A stretch of 64,000 bases of DNA from Tenericutes bacterium ADurb.Bin087 (GTDB taxonomy: Bacteria > Bacillota_I > Bacilli_A > RFN20 > CAG-826): assembly GCA_002070905.1 (NCBI GenBank), contig MWEF01000001.1, positions 1 through 64,000 of the forward strand, given 5' to 3'. This document shows, one piece after another, positions 1 through 9,120 of the stretch. Within the stretch, counting starts at the first letter, position 1. Each line of letters begins with the position of its first letter. The translations under genes and the position numbers were made by a program. The notes beneath the pieces are model-generated. The model had not been told where the DNA came from. It made no database searches and saw only the letters and a list, made by a program, of their open reading frames with translations.

Positions 1-477
1 TGTGTTCAAGTGACCAAAGCTATTAAATGCAGCGTGGAATTTAAAAAAAGTGTCCACGTTCTATTTAATTGAGCCGTTAAAAGGAAGAGTACAGTGGTTC
101 GCTACTATAAGGCGGAAGTCATCGAGTATAGTGCTTGGTGACTTTTCTCTCAAATAACGGAAAAACAACCGCAGAATCTATTCCAATTTATTAGTAAACC
201 ATTTTATCTTTCATAAACACAAGGCGACAAGTGGCGAACTTAAAAGGTAAAATTCACACTTGATTTAGGGACACGATTACTCATACTTTCCACCGTTTAC
301 CCAAAGTGGTAAAAGATTAACCCTTTTATGAAAGCTCCCAAACTTTCTGTGAGATACCCACCGTTACCAATAGTTTCCACGATTTACCCAAAAAGGTCAT
401 TTTCTTACCAGTGACATTTTTTAAGAGTAAAAAACACTTACCAGTTAAGTAATATATGGCACCATTATTGTAAAAAT
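1..477. other. Non-coding stretch, possible degenerate element remnant
   Basis: No open frame of useful length or family resemblance is seen on either strand over the first ~480 bases. Two imperfect direct copies of a motif (TTTCCACCGTTTACCCAAA at 288-306 and TTTCCACGATTTACCCAAA at 374-392) lie 86 bp apart. Short frames here are interrupted by stops. This could be the eroded end of an insertion sequence or just the 3' flank of a gene left of the window; the sequence does not decide. Confidence 0.3.
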
Positions 478-516
478 CTCGATATTTAGATCCCCCTCTA
501 GATATCGAGTTTTTTT
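478..516 (+). terminator. Rho-independent terminator
   Basis: Arms of 13 bases (478-490 and 497-509, one mismatch) enclose a C-rich loop and are followed by seven T. It would end a transcript entering from the left edge and insulates the GH13 gene that follows. Confidence 0.85.
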
Positions 517-536
517 ATTACTTAAAGCTGTTTATT

Positions 537-545
537 TGCTAAAAT
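537..545 (+). promoter_or_regulatory. Extended -10 promoter placing the start site on the GH13 ATG
   Basis: TGC-TAAAAT is an extended -10 element. Its last base lies 7 nt before the A of the ATG at 552, so the predicted +1 is the start codon itself. No AGGAG-like sequence precedes the ATG. The -35 region is weak (TTACTT, 518-523). Confidence 0.6.
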
Positions 546-551
546 GAAAGT

Positions 552-1835
552 ATGAAAAGAAAAACATATTTACGCAACCAAACAATTTATCAAATTTATG
601 TGCGTAATCACACCGCAGAAGGAACATTTGTCGCTTTAATTAAGGACCTACCAAGAATAAAGGAGCTTGGTGTCGACATTTTATACTTGCTGCCAATTCA
701 CCCTATTGGTGAAATTGCTCGTAAAGGTGAGTTAGGAAGTCCTTATGCGATTCGTGATTACTATTTAATTAATCCGGAACACGGTACACTTGAAGACTTT
801 CAAACTTTCATTACTTTAGCGCATTCATACGGTTTTAAAGTAATGATTGATATCGTGCTTCATCACACTAGTCCTGATGCCGAGTTATTAGCGGAGCATC
901 CTGAATTTTATTACTATAATAACGGCAAACTTGGCAACAAAGTTGGCGACTGGAGTGATATTATTGACTTAGACTATAATAATCGTGACTTATGGGATTA
1001 TATGGTAGAAATGCTCAAATACTGGGCTAGTTTAGGAGTAGATGGTTATCGCGCTGATGTGGCGCCACTCGTTCCCCTTGCATTTTGGGAATATGCACGG
1101 CAGGAACTAGATGAAGACTATCCTGAACTTATTTGGCTTAGTGAATCAGTGGAACCGCATTTTATTACAAATTTAACGGCAGCAGGTCATATTGCGCATC
1201 ACGATAAAGAAATGTATAGTGCTTTTGATATTCTTTATGACTATGATGTCTATAATGACTTAAAAGCCTATTTAGAAGGTAAGGCACCACTTAAACCTTA
1301 TCTTGATGGCGTTCGTTATCAAGAGCAAAACTATCCAAAAGGTTATTTAAAAATTAGAACGATTGAAAATCATGATACCGTGCGGATTGCTTCTTTATGT
1401 AAAACAGATCAAATTTTGCGTAATGTCACTGCTTGGTCATTTTTCCAAAATGGTGTAGGGTTTATTTATGGTGGTCAAGAAGTTAAGGCTACTCATCGCC
1501 CGACACTATTTGACATTGATAAAATTGATTTAAATGTTAAAGACCAAGACTATTATGACTTTATGATTTTACTTGTTGAAATGAAGAAACACCCAGTTTT
1601 TGCCGAGATTTCTTCCTTTAATATTATTGGCGACGGTGCAGATGATGTAATTGTTTCAACGCTTGAGTCAAGAGTTGGAGCGGCACACGGTTTCTTTAAT
1701 TTAGGGCTTAAAGAAAAAGAAGTTAAAACAGAGTTAAAAGACGGAAGTTACACTAATGTGCTGACGAACACTGATATCGTTGTTAACGACGGTAAAATAA
1801 AAGTTAGTGAACCTATTATCATTATTGAAGAATAA
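552..1835 (+). CDS. Alpha-glucosidase/alpha-amylase family protein (GH13)
   Basis: Cytoplasmic glycoside hydrolase of the GH13 alpha-amylase clan, 427 aa, without signal peptide. The (beta/alpha)8 barrel landmarks are all visible: DIVLHH (region I, ~100-105), GYRADVA with the Asp nucleophile at 169, LSES with the acid/base Glu at ~198, and ENHD with the stabilising Asp at 275. It is shorter than typical amylases and has only a small C-terminal beta domain. Substrate specificity (maltodextrin, trehalose or sucrose-type) cannot be told from sequence. It stands alone, followed by tRNA-Leu, and appears to be read from a leaderless transcript. Confidence 0.88.
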   Translation: MKRKTYLRNQTIYQIYVRNHTAEGTFVALIKDLPRIKELGVDILYLLPIHPIGEIARKGELGSPYAIRDYYLINPEHGTLEDFQTFITLAHSYGFKVMIDIVLHHTSPDAELLAEHPEFYYYNNGKLGNKVGDWSDIIDLDYNNRDLWDYMVEMLKYWASLGVDGYRADVAPLVPLAFWEYARQELDEDYPELIWLSESVEPHFITNLTAAGHIAHHDKEMYSAFDILYDYDVYNDLKAYLEGKAPLKPYLDGVRYQEQNYPKGYLKIRTIENHDTVRIASLCKTDQILRNVTAWSFFQNGVGFIYGGQEVKATHRPTLFDIDKIDLNVKDQDYYDFMILLVEMKKHPVFAEISSFNIIGDGADDVIVSTLESRVGAAHGFFNLGLKEKEVKTELKDGSYTNVLTNTDIVVNDGKIKVSEPIIIIEE

Positions 1836-1846
1836 ATTTTTTGCAG

Positions 1847-1855
1847 TGTTAAAAT
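1847..1855 (+). promoter_or_regulatory. Promoter of tRNA-Leu (extended -10)
   Basis: TGT-TAAAAT forms an extended -10 whose predicted +1 (about 1862) is only ~3 nt before the mature tRNA 5' end. Confidence 0.5.
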
Positions 1856-1864
1856 AAAGTGCAG

Positions 1865-1949
1865 GCAGTCATGGCGGAATTGGTAGACGCGCAAGTTTCA
1901 GACGCTTGTATCGCAAGATGTGGGGGTTCAAGTCCCTTTGGCTGCACCA
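1865..1949 (+). tRNA. tRNA-Leu (anticodon CAG)
   Basis: Complete class II tRNA with encoded CCA. Acceptor arms GCAGTCA and TGGCTGC pair with one G-T. The anticodon stem CAAGT/GCTTG holds loop TTCAGAC (anticodon CAG), a short variable arm follows, and the T-loop is TTCAAGT. It decodes CUG. Confidence 0.95.
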
Positions 1950-1998
1950 ATTTTAATTATTTTAATTAGTGTAAATATAAAGGAAATAGGAGAAAACT

Positions 1999-2604
1999 AT
2001 GCACAAAGTTAGTATTAGGAGTAAATTAACACCTGATCAAGTTTTTACCATTCCTAATATCTTATCCTTTTTCCGCTTACTACTTATTCCGCTTATCGTC
2101 TTTCTCTATGTTGGTAAAGAACTTTATGGCTGGACGCTTGTTGTACTTATCATTTCATTAGTCACTGATATTATTGATGGTCTAGTTGCCCGTAAATTAA
2201 ATATGGTGACTGATTTTGGGAAATTCATCGACCCTGTTGCCGATAAATTAACCCAATTAGCGGTTCTATTTTGTTTAGTGACTAGATTCCCGCTGATGTG
2301 GATTCCAATTAGCATAATGTTATTAAAGGAAATACTTCAATTCGCTCTTCGCTTTGTAGTGTTTAGATATACTGGTGAAGTTCATAGCGCTGAGTGGCAT
2401 GGCAAAGTAGCGACATTTCTTATCTATGTAATGATGTCATTACATGTTATTTGGTATGGAATAACAGATGTAGTGTCAACTTTAACAATAACAATTACTT
2501 CACTATCAATGCTTTTATCATGCGTGCTTTATACAATTTCTAGTGCCGTAATCATTATTAATATTAAAAGAAGAAAAAAAGATAAAGAGCAACTTAATAA
2601 TTAA
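1999..2604 (+). CDS. pgsA: CDP-diacylglycerol--glycerol-3-phosphate 3-phosphatidyltransferase
   Basis: Integral membrane enzyme that transfers phosphatidyl from CDP-diacylglycerol to glycerol-3-phosphate, the committed step of phosphatidylglycerol synthesis. The CDP-alcohol phosphotransferase signature D-G-x2-A-R-x8-G-x3-D-x3-D is complete at about residues 59-84 (DGLVAR...FGKFIDPVADK). Four to five hydrophobic helices are visible. Length 201 aa matches the family. AGGAG lies upstream of the ATG. The tail is highly basic (RRKKDK). Confidence 0.92.
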   Translation: MHKVSIRSKLTPDQVFTIPNILSFFRLLLIPLIVFLYVGKELYGWTLVVLIISLVTDIIDGLVARKLNMVTDFGKFIDPVADKLTQLAVLFCLVTRFPLMWIPISIMLLKEILQFALRFVVFRYTGEVHSAEWHGKVATFLIYVMMSLHVIWYGITDVVSTLTITITSLSMLLSCVLYTISSAVIIINIKRRKKDKEQLNN

Positions 2605-2652
2605 TAAGCAATAATTAATTAGTGCATTATATATAAAATTAAAAGTAAGTGA

Positions 2653-4979
2653 TTATTTTTGTTTTAAAAAGTCTTCAAGATCTTTAGGCGGAAGTGGGCG
2701 TGAGTAGTAGTAGCCTTGAATTTCATCAGTGCCTAAATCTTTCATAAACGCTGCCTGTTCTTTGGTTTCAACACCTTCAGTTGTAATATTAGCGTTTAAT
2801 GATTTCGCTAAATTAATAATTGTTTTAGCAGTAACAACTTTCTTCGGTTCGATTGTAATATTATCAACGACGCTTCTATCAATTTTAATTCGGTTAAATG
2901 GGACAAGTTGTAAGCGGTGTAATGATGAGTAACCCTTACCAAAGTCGTCAATGGCAATGTGTAATCCCGCATCATTAAGTCTTGTTAATTTTTCAATAGT
3001 GTCGGCAAAATTTTTCGAGAGCAAACTTTCAGTAATTTCTAGTTCAAGATACTGAGGTTCCACCTTATGTTTTTTAAGTAATTTCAATACATTATCCACA
3101 AAGTCATCACGGCGGAATTGCGCTACAGAGAGATTAACGGAAAAGCGCAGTGGGGCAAATCCCTTTTTCACTAGTGCCTTATGCTGTTTAAGTGATTGGT
3201 CAATGACCCATAACCCGACTTCGTGGATTAAGCCAGTTTGTTCAAGCATTGGGATAAAAACATTTGGTCCCACTCTTTGCCCTTCATCAGTCGTCCATCT
3301 AAGTAATGACTCAACACATTTATTTGTCCGTTATTACAATTAATTTGTGGTTGGAATTGTAAATAAAACTCTTTATTTTTTAAAGAACTAAAAAAGTTTA
3401 TTAGTTAGTAGTGTATATTCTTCAATATGTGTTTTAAGTTCTTCGGTACTAAAGACTACTTTACTATCGGATATTTTCGCTTCATAGGCAGCAATATCGG
3501 CATTTTCTAAAAGGGTGTAGCATCTCTCCCATCTTCAGGGAATGTGGCAACACCAACAATTGTTGTCACAAATAGCGAGCCAATACTATCTGCTGGTAAT
3601 ATTGGGTTTACAAAAGCATCCGTAATCTCGTTAGCGCAATCCATTACTTGGGCGATAGTTTCGGCAATTGGCATAACGATAATAAATTTATCTTCGGCAA
3701 TACGCGAAAGCACGCACCCATCTTTCATAAGCGTTTGAAGAATTGATGCGGATTTAATTACAACTTGCTCACCTGTTGCGTGTCCGAATGTATCATTAAT
3801 CATCCGTAGATTATCAAGTTCCACATTAAAGACGACTAACTTATCAGCGTCATCGCGATTAAGTAATAGCTCTTCTAAATTATTAATAAGCATATTGCGG
3901 TTTGGTAAATTAGTTGATTTATCAATATACGCAAAATCATATAGTTGCTTTTCATAAATTATTTTCTTGCGTGCATCACCTAATACATTAGCAATAATTT
4001 TTAAATAGTGTAAACGACTTTCGACAACGGTTAGTTCGTTTTTTTCTTTATATTCAACAACAAAGAAACCACTTAGTTTTTCTTCAACGAATATTGGTAA
4101 AGCATAGAAAGAATTAATGCCTCTAGACAGGAAGAAATTGGCACTTTCATCTTGTGTATGAGTACCTAAATTTGCAATATCATCACAGAAGATTGGTGAA
4201 TGTTTACCTGCGAGCGGTTCTACTTGTGGAAACTCGCTGATTTTAAAAGAACGTCCTAACTGCAGAAGAAGTGAATTGTCCTCACTATCTCTTACATATG
4301 CATTAAGAATTGTTGCTCTTTCGCCTTTGTCATCAAATCGAAACAAATAAGCTTGATCATACTGTAATATTTCGGCGGCCATCATAAACATTTCATCAAT
4401 TTTAGCTCGGACATTGTCTTGATTAACAGCGATGAAATTTGTGGAAATTTTTTCAAGAATTTCTTGTCCCCTCGAGAATCTTTGATAACCTTGAAACTTT
4501 GAATCATATTCACTAGTAACATAACGCACAGCCACGTATGAAAGTATGATAATAAATAGCCGCTTAGCATACTGCGCATTATCAAGGACAATAGTAACAT
4601 TAGGAAATGTAATCCATAACACAATCTGTGTGAAAACTGTAAAAATTAAGAAGAATAATGTGTCGCGTTTACTATCAAGAACAATTGAATATAGTAAGAA
4701 GACAATATAAACTGCCCACACTGTTGATGCCCCCATATGCGCATCTTTAACGATGAAGAAGGTCATACCAACTACACTAGTGATGAAAAAGAGAATATTT
4801 TGAATAAGAATCTTCTTCGTAATATGTGGCACAAATAGAAAGAATATAGCAAAGAACCAAATAGAAACAGATAGAATAATTTCCCTAATGAAATCGCCAT
4901 CTGTTAAGAAATAACCGGAGAAAAATGATGCAGCGGCACCAATCCCGAAAATTAGCGCTGCTGTTTGGAATAAGCGCAA
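2653..4979 (-). pseudogene. GAF-GGDEF-EAL cyclic-di-GMP protein broken by three frameshifts
   Basis: The reading frame opens at 4979 with about five membrane helices, then a GAF-like domain (~185-330) and a GGDEF domain (~350-490). It stops at 3507, and the EAL domain reappears in other frames down to 2653. Repairing three single-base indels restores one protein: near 3508-3512 (a C run, giving ATxLLENADIA), near 3400 (a T run, giving LFSSLKNKEFYLQFQPQ), and near 3325 (giving VESLLRW). The GGDEF motif itself is degenerate (AEDKF), so no cyclase activity is expected. The EAL half retains ESL, NLS, ELEITES, DDFGKGYSSL, KID and EGVET, so the ancestral protein was probably a phosphodiesterase. 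Twelve bases downstream of the 7TM sensor gene, same operon. Confidence 0.8.
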
Positions 4980-4991
4980 GCGGCTTTCTTC

Positions 4992-5750
4992 TTATGTTGT
5001 CTTGGGATCAAGGGGTGAGAAGTCACGCCTTGTTTTTGTTTCGAATACCATTCCAAATTTACGCAGTGCGATAAATAATAAAACCGCAGGCGGAATCAGA
5101 AATGCAACAGTGAGCCGTGGTAAGTTTTCTAAACCGAAAAAGCGCGGGAATACACCAAGGAATATGCCGATAATAAAGGGTAATATGATTGAAATTAAGA
5201 AGATTGATAAAAGCCGTCTAAGCGGAGATTCACGATCAATTGTCCTGCGCCATCTAATAAGTATGACTAGAGAAATAATTGTATATGCTGAAGGGTATAA
5301 TCCAACCCAAATTTGACCAATGTTATTAATAATTGCTTGAAATAATCCTGTTTCACCTGGCACGAATTCATATTGCATACCCATTAAAAAGCCAAAAGGA
5401 CCAAATAAGATTATTGTTATTAGTGCAGGTAAATAAAATAAAACTTGTAAGAAGGGCTTTTTACTTGGTTCATTTCTTTTCGTTAGAATTATGGCGAAGC
5501 GGAGGAAAAAAACATAAAAAAGGCTCCACCCAAAAACACCAAGTGACTTCCACATTATTCTTGTTTCAGCACTATCAACAGAGTAGGCCATTGCATATGT
5601 AAATGACCAAATTGTTAACGAAATCATTAGGAAGAAAAACTGCCAATTCGTGCGACTTTTCGCATTAGTGGCCAAAGTATATATGCCAAAAAAACTATAG
5701 AAACAGGCGCAAAGATAAAAGATTATCGGAAGCAATGCATTATAATCCAT
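4992..5750 (-). CDS. 7TM sensor-type membrane protein (histidine-kinase N-terminal 7TM-like)
   Basis: 252-aa integral membrane protein with seven predicted helices and a short cytoplasmic tail. Organisation and motifs (FFLMISLTIWSFTYAM after the first helix pair, RIMWKSLGVFGWSLFYVFFL) resemble the HisKA_7TM input domain usually fused to kinases or cyclases. Here it stops after the last helix and no output domain follows. The next gene, 12 bp on, is the broken GAF-GGDEF-EAL gene, suggesting a split sensor/effector pair. AGGAGG precedes the ATG at a good distance. Confidence 0.65.
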   Translation of the reverse strand: MDYNALLPIIFYLCACFYSFFGIYTLATNAKSRTNWQFFFLMISLTIWSFTYAMAYSVDSAETRIMWKSLGVFGWSLFYVFFLRFAIILTKRNEPSKKPFLQVLFYLPALITIILFGPFGFLMGMQYEFVPGETGLFQAIINNIGQIWVGLYPSAYTIISLVILIRWRRTIDRESPLRRLLSIFLISIILPFIIGIFLGVFPRFFGLENLPRLTVAFLIPPAVLLFIALRKFGMVFETKTRRDFSPLDPKTT

Positions 5751-5986
5751 AGTTTTTTGCTGTTCCTCCTACTATTAATCAATTATTTGATTAACACAAG
5801 CAAATCCTAACACATAGTTAGAAAAAAAGCACAACAATATTAAAAAAATGCAGAAATTATGAATATATTTTACAATTGGTGCTCTTTTTAACTGTTTATA
5901 AAACGACTCTATCACATTAATAAACTCTATAACAATAAATGTTTCGATGTAAATTTATGAATATTTTTTAAAATTTACAATATTGC

Positions 5987-6015
5987 TTGAAATACCGGTT
6001 AGCAACGGCTAACAT
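5987..6015 (+). promoter_or_regulatory. Probable feo operon promoter
   Basis: TTGAAA (5987-5992), 17-bp spacer, TAACAT (6010-6015). The first dyad operator lies across the spacer and -10, where a bound repressor would block polymerase. Confidence 0.45.
5998..6013. promoter_or_regulatory. Iron-type operator, copy 1 (GTTAGC-N4-GCTAAC)
   Basis: Perfect inverted repeat GTTAGCAACGGCTAAC overlapping the probable feo promoter. Same box as at 6022 and, with one mismatch or none, upstream of the exporter operon at 9728 and 9777. Half-site resembles the TTAGGTTAGC-type DtxR/IdeR operators; the DtxR-family gene at 9121-9486 is the obvious candidate binder. Confidence 0.75.
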
Positions 6016-6021
6016 TTCCTT

Positions 6022-6037
6022 GTTAGCAATGGCTAAC
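6022..6037. promoter_or_regulatory. Iron-type operator, copy 2 (GTTAGC-N4-GCTAAC)
   Basis: Perfect inverted repeat GTTAGCAATGGCTAAC, centre 24 bp from copy 1, ending just before the AGGGG ribosome binding site of feoA. Confidence 0.75.
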
Positions 6038-6048
6038 TAGGGGATTTT

Positions 6049-6261
6049 ATGATATTACCAATAGCAAATACGGAACGCGATTATGTCGTTTTAGAAGTAG
6101 CGGGTACGGATAAACTCCGACAATATTTAGCGTCCCTAGGAATTATTAAAGGTAAATCACTTAGGATTATGTCACAAGGTAAAACAGGCACGATTATTTT
6201 AGTAAATGAAACACGTCTTGCCCTTAATTATGACATTGCCAAGCTAATAACTATCGCATAA
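6049..6261 (+). CDS. feoA: FeoA family protein (first copy)
   Basis: 70-aa SH3-like beta-barrel protein, the small cytoplasmic partner of the FeoB ferrous iron permease. The pattern LRQYLASLGIIKGKSLRI ... TIILVNETRLALNYDIAKLI fits FeoA: the 'lG(i/l)..G..(l/v)' turn and the closing 'aL....A..I' strand. AGGGG ribosome site 5 nt upstream. First gene of the feo operon and directly downstream of two operator boxes, so expression is expected to rise in low iron. Confidence 0.85.
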   Translation: MILPIANTERDYVVLEVAGTDKLRQYLASLGIIKGKSLRIMSQGKTGTIILVNETRLALNYDIAKLITIA

Positions 6262-6275
6262 GGAATGGTAGCAAT

Positions 6276-6563
6276 ATGAATGAAGAAAAAATAATTATTA
6301 AAGTTGGAGATTTAGCAAAACTAAGTATTGTTCCAATTGGTACAAGCGGAGTAATCCACTTAGTAAGTGGCCAAGGACGGTTAGGGCGTCGGCTTCTAGA
6401 TATGGGTTTAACACCAGGCGCTGAAGTGTTTTTGCGTAAACAAGCGCCACTTGGTGATCCTTTAGAACTTACATTACGCGGTTATGAATTATCTATTCGT
6501 AAAAGTGAAGCCGATTTAATTGTAATTAGAGTTACAGATTTAGATGCGAAAGGTGATAAATAA
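6276..6563 (+). CDS. feoA: FeoA family protein (second copy)
   Basis: 95-aa second FeoA-like protein, 14 bp after the first. Contains RRLLDMGLTPGAEVFLRKQAPLGDPL, the classic FeoA core (R-L-x-D-M-G-x-x-P-G), and ends with the 'LRGYELSIRKSEADLIVI' strand pair. It is longer at the N-terminus than copy 1. Tandem FeoA proteins before FeoB are common in Firmicutes. Likely required for assembly or gating of FeoB. Confidence 0.9.
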   Translation: MNEEKIIIKVGDLAKLSIVPIGTSGVIHLVSGQGRLGRRLLDMGLTPGAEVFLRKQAPLGDPLELTLRGYELSIRKSEADLIVIRVTDLDAKGDK

Positions 6564-6564
6564 G

Positions 6565-8838
6565 ATGAAGAAAAATATTAGAGTTGCCTTGTTAGGTAAT
6601 CCAAATTCTGGAAAAACAACACTTTTTAATAGTTTGACTGGTTCAACGGCGTATGTTGGTAATTGGCCAGGTGTTACTGTTGAAAAGAAGAGCGGAACTT
6701 ATTATTTTAAAGGCAAAGGTAAAGATAGAGAAGGCATTGACATTATTGACTTACCAGGTATTTATTCTTTATCTCCTTACACCCCTGAAGAAGTTATTTC
6801 ACGAAATTATATATTAAAAGAAAATCCTGATGTTGTTATTAATGTAATTGACGCAACTAACTTAGAGCGTAATTTATATATGACAACACAACTTTTAGAA
6901 ATCGATGTTCCTGTTGTTCTTGCTGTGAATATGACTGATGCTCTAGCGGAAAGTGGCAAAACAATTGACTATGCAAAACTTAAAGAAAAATTAAAAATCC
7001 CTGTAGTGCCGATTTCTGCATTAGAAGAAAAAGGGCTAGATAATTTAATGAAAGTAACAAAAGTTGAAGCGAATAAGAAACGTGAAGCTTATAGTGTTAT
7101 TACTGATAAAAAAATTGAAAAAGTTACCGAAATTTATAAAAAATATAAAATTGCTAATCCGTTATTTCACGCGATTAAGGCACTAGAAAAAGATGAGATT
7201 GAAGAATCTGAAAATAAAGAAGCTTACGCTGATGTTCAATCATTAATGGCACAAGATAAAGAAGACTATGAAGCTGTAATTGCTGACTTACGTTATCAGT
7301 TTTTAACCCCATTATGCGCGGAAATAAGTACAAAACCGCATAAAAGTGAAAAAGAAAAATGGACAAAATCTGACCGGATTGACCAAGTGTTAACGCATAA
7401 AATATTCGGAATGCTAATCATGATTGTCGCCTTATTTTTTGTATTTCATTTTACTTTCAGTGGAGACCTACTATTTTTAAATGCTTTTGGTGTTAATTTT
7501 GGTGAAGGTTATGAAGGTTTCTTAAGTATTATGGTAGGTGGCGAAGAATATCGACCATTCGCCGGCCTTATTTACACTGATGGTGGGATTAATTCTATTG
7601 GTGAATTTTTCCATGTACTAGCAGGTGATAATGAAACTGGAATACTGGGATTGATATCTTTAGGAATTAAAGCACTATTACTTAAATGGAATGCTCCTGA
7701 ATGGGTCGTTGGTTTTTTCTATGACGGGCTATTAAACGGTGTTACTGCTGTTTTAGGGTTTGTCCCACAAATTATGATTCTTTACACTTTCTTTTCGATT
7801 ATGGAAGATAGTGGATATATGGCTCGTATTGCCTTTATGTTAGATCGTATTTTCCGTAAATTTGGTGTTTCTGGTCGTGCTTTTATTCCAATGATTATGG
7901 GCTTTGGCTGTGCAATTCCTGCAATGATTAATACACGCACACTAGCGACTGAAAAAGAAAGAATTAAAACAATTCGCGTTATTCCGTTTTTCACTTGTGG
8001 CGCAAAAGCTGAATTTATTGCCATTATTGCCGCAGCGATAGCAGCAGCAGTTGGTGTTGATGCTGGGCTCTTTACTTTTTCCATGTATATGCTTGGTATT
8101 TTAGTAGCGATTGTTTCAGTTATAGTAATGAATAAAACAACGCAAAGAGAAAAAGTACCACCCTTTATTATGGAATTACCAACATATCGTACGCCCCAAT
8201 TAAAAGCACTCACGCGTCATGTTTATAACAAAGGTAAACACTTTGTCATCAAAGCATTTACTATCATTTTAGCGTCGACGATCGTGATTTGGCTTTTAGC
8301 AAACTTTGGTTGGGATTGGCAAATGGTCGATGAAAATGGTACAGGCTCAATTTTACAAAGTCTTGGTTCATTTATTCAGCCCTTATTTACACCGCTTGGT
8401 TTTGGTGTACAAGCTGGTGAACACGGCTGGACATTAACGGTCGCTTCAATCCAAGGTATAGTGGCCAAAGAAAATGTTACCGCAACAGCGGAAACACTAG
8501 CGAGTATTATTGATGTAGATGGGTTTACCGGTATTGTCGAAGCGATTGGACTAAGCAACGCTGCTGTTGTGGCCTTTAGCGTGTTCAACTTACTAACTAT
8601 TCCTTGTTTTGCGGCTATTGCTACAGCTAAAGGTGAATTAAGTAATCGCAAAGTATATCGGTGGACAATTGCTTATTGGTTCCTTTTAAGTTATGGGTTA
8701 GGCGCATTAACTTATGTTAGTTTCGCTTATGTGTGGACACTGGCGATAACGATACCAGTTATAGCACTATTAATTGCCTTGCTTATTATTTATGATCGCC
8801 ATAAAAAGAAACAAGAATTACTATTAGAAAATGAATAA
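6565..8838 (+). CDS. feoB: Ferrous iron transport protein B
   Basis: Membrane GTPase-permease for Fe(II). The N-terminal G domain shows G1 GNPNSGKT (11-18), the switch region YVGNWPGVTVEKK, G3 DLPG and G4 NMTD. A helical GDI-like region follows, then a C-terminal half with about ten membrane helices including the two Gate motifs (GFVPQIMILY...EDSGYMARIAF and the later NLLTIPC). Cys residues in GFGCAIPA and FFTCGAKAEF fit the FeoB pore. I chose the ATG at 6565, one base after the feoA stop; an in-frame ATG at 6544 lies inside feoA. About 757 aa, usual length. Confidence 0.96.
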   Translation: MKKNIRVALLGNPNSGKTTLFNSLTGSTAYVGNWPGVTVEKKSGTYYFKGKGKDREGIDIIDLPGIYSLSPYTPEEVISRNYILKENPDVVINVIDATNLERNLYMTTQLLEIDVPVVLAVNMTDALAESGKTIDYAKLKEKLKIPVVPISALEEKGLDNLMKVTKVEANKKREAYSVITDKKIEKVTEIYKKYKIANPLFHAIKALEKDEIEESENKEAYADVQSLMAQDKEDYEAVIADLRYQFLTPLCAEISTKPHKSEKEKWTKSDRIDQVLTHKIFGMLIMIVALFFVFHFTFSGDLLFLNAFGVNFGEGYEGFLSIMVGGEEYRPFAGLIYTDGGINSIGEFFHVLAGDNETGILGLISLGIKALLLKWNAPEWVVGFFYDGLLNGVTAVLGFVPQIMILYTFFSIMEDSGYMARIAFMLDRIFRKFGVSGRAFIPMIMGFGCAIPAMINTRTLATEKERIKTIRVIPFFTCGAKAEFIAIIAAAIAAAVGVDAGLFTFSMYMLGILVAIVSVIVMNKTTQREKVPPFIMELPTYRTPQLKALTRHVYNKGKHFVIKAFTIILASTIVIWLLANFGWDWQMVDENGTGSILQSLGSFIQPLFTPLGFGVQAGEHGWTLTVASIQGIVAKENVTATAETLASIIDVDGFTGIVEAIGLSNAAVVAFSVFNLLTIPCFAAIATAKGELSNRKVYRWTIAYWFLLSYGLGALTYVSFAYVWTLAITIPVIALLIALLIIYDRHKKKQELLLENE

Positions 8839-8856
8839 CAAAGGAAGATTAAAATT

Positions 8857-9039
8857 TTGCATTGGACAGAAATATTCACGATTATATTTATTATTGTTGT
8901 ACTAACTAGCACTATTCTTTATTTTGTTAAAAAAAGACAAAAAGGCGAAACAGGATGTGGGGTTAGTTGTGGTGGGTGTCCCACGACAAATATTGACATT
9001 AAGTCATATTATCGTAAACATTATAAGTCGCTTAAATAA
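8857..9039 (+). CDS. FeoB-associated Cys-rich membrane protein
   Basis: 60-aa protein with one N-terminal membrane helix followed by a CGVSCGGC motif and a short basic tail. This matches the small 'FeoB-associated Cys-rich' proteins that follow feoB in many Firmicutes; a role in iron handling near FeoB is inferred. Start codon is TTG at 8857, with AGGAAG about 10 nt upstream. Last gene of the feo operon. Confidence 0.85.
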   Translation: MHWTEIFTIIFIIVVLTSTILYFVKKRQKGETGCGVSCGGCPTTNIDIKSYYRKHYKSLK

Positions 9040-9062
9040 AACAAGAAATGATTATTAAAAAC

Positions 9063-9106
9063 GGGCTGTTAATGAAGATTATATTCATAAGCAGCCCTTT
9101 ATTTTT
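9063..9106 (+). terminator. Terminator of the feo operon
   Basis: GGGCTG (9063-9068) pairs with the end of GCAGCCC (to 9097); an inner ATGAA/TTCAT stem extends it, and a T-rich run follows (9098-9106). It lies between the convergent feo operon and dtxR gene. Confidence 0.85.
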
Positions 9107-9120
9107 ATGAAGTTTAAGTA

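Noticed and set aside
2124-2315. Minus-strand open frame inside pgsA
   Set aside because: Antisense shadow of the CDP-alcohol phosphotransferase core.
8376-8651. Minus-strand open frame inside feoB
   Set aside because: Shadow of the feoB coding frame; no ribosome site, low-complexity Ala/Ser/Thr translation and no family resemblance.
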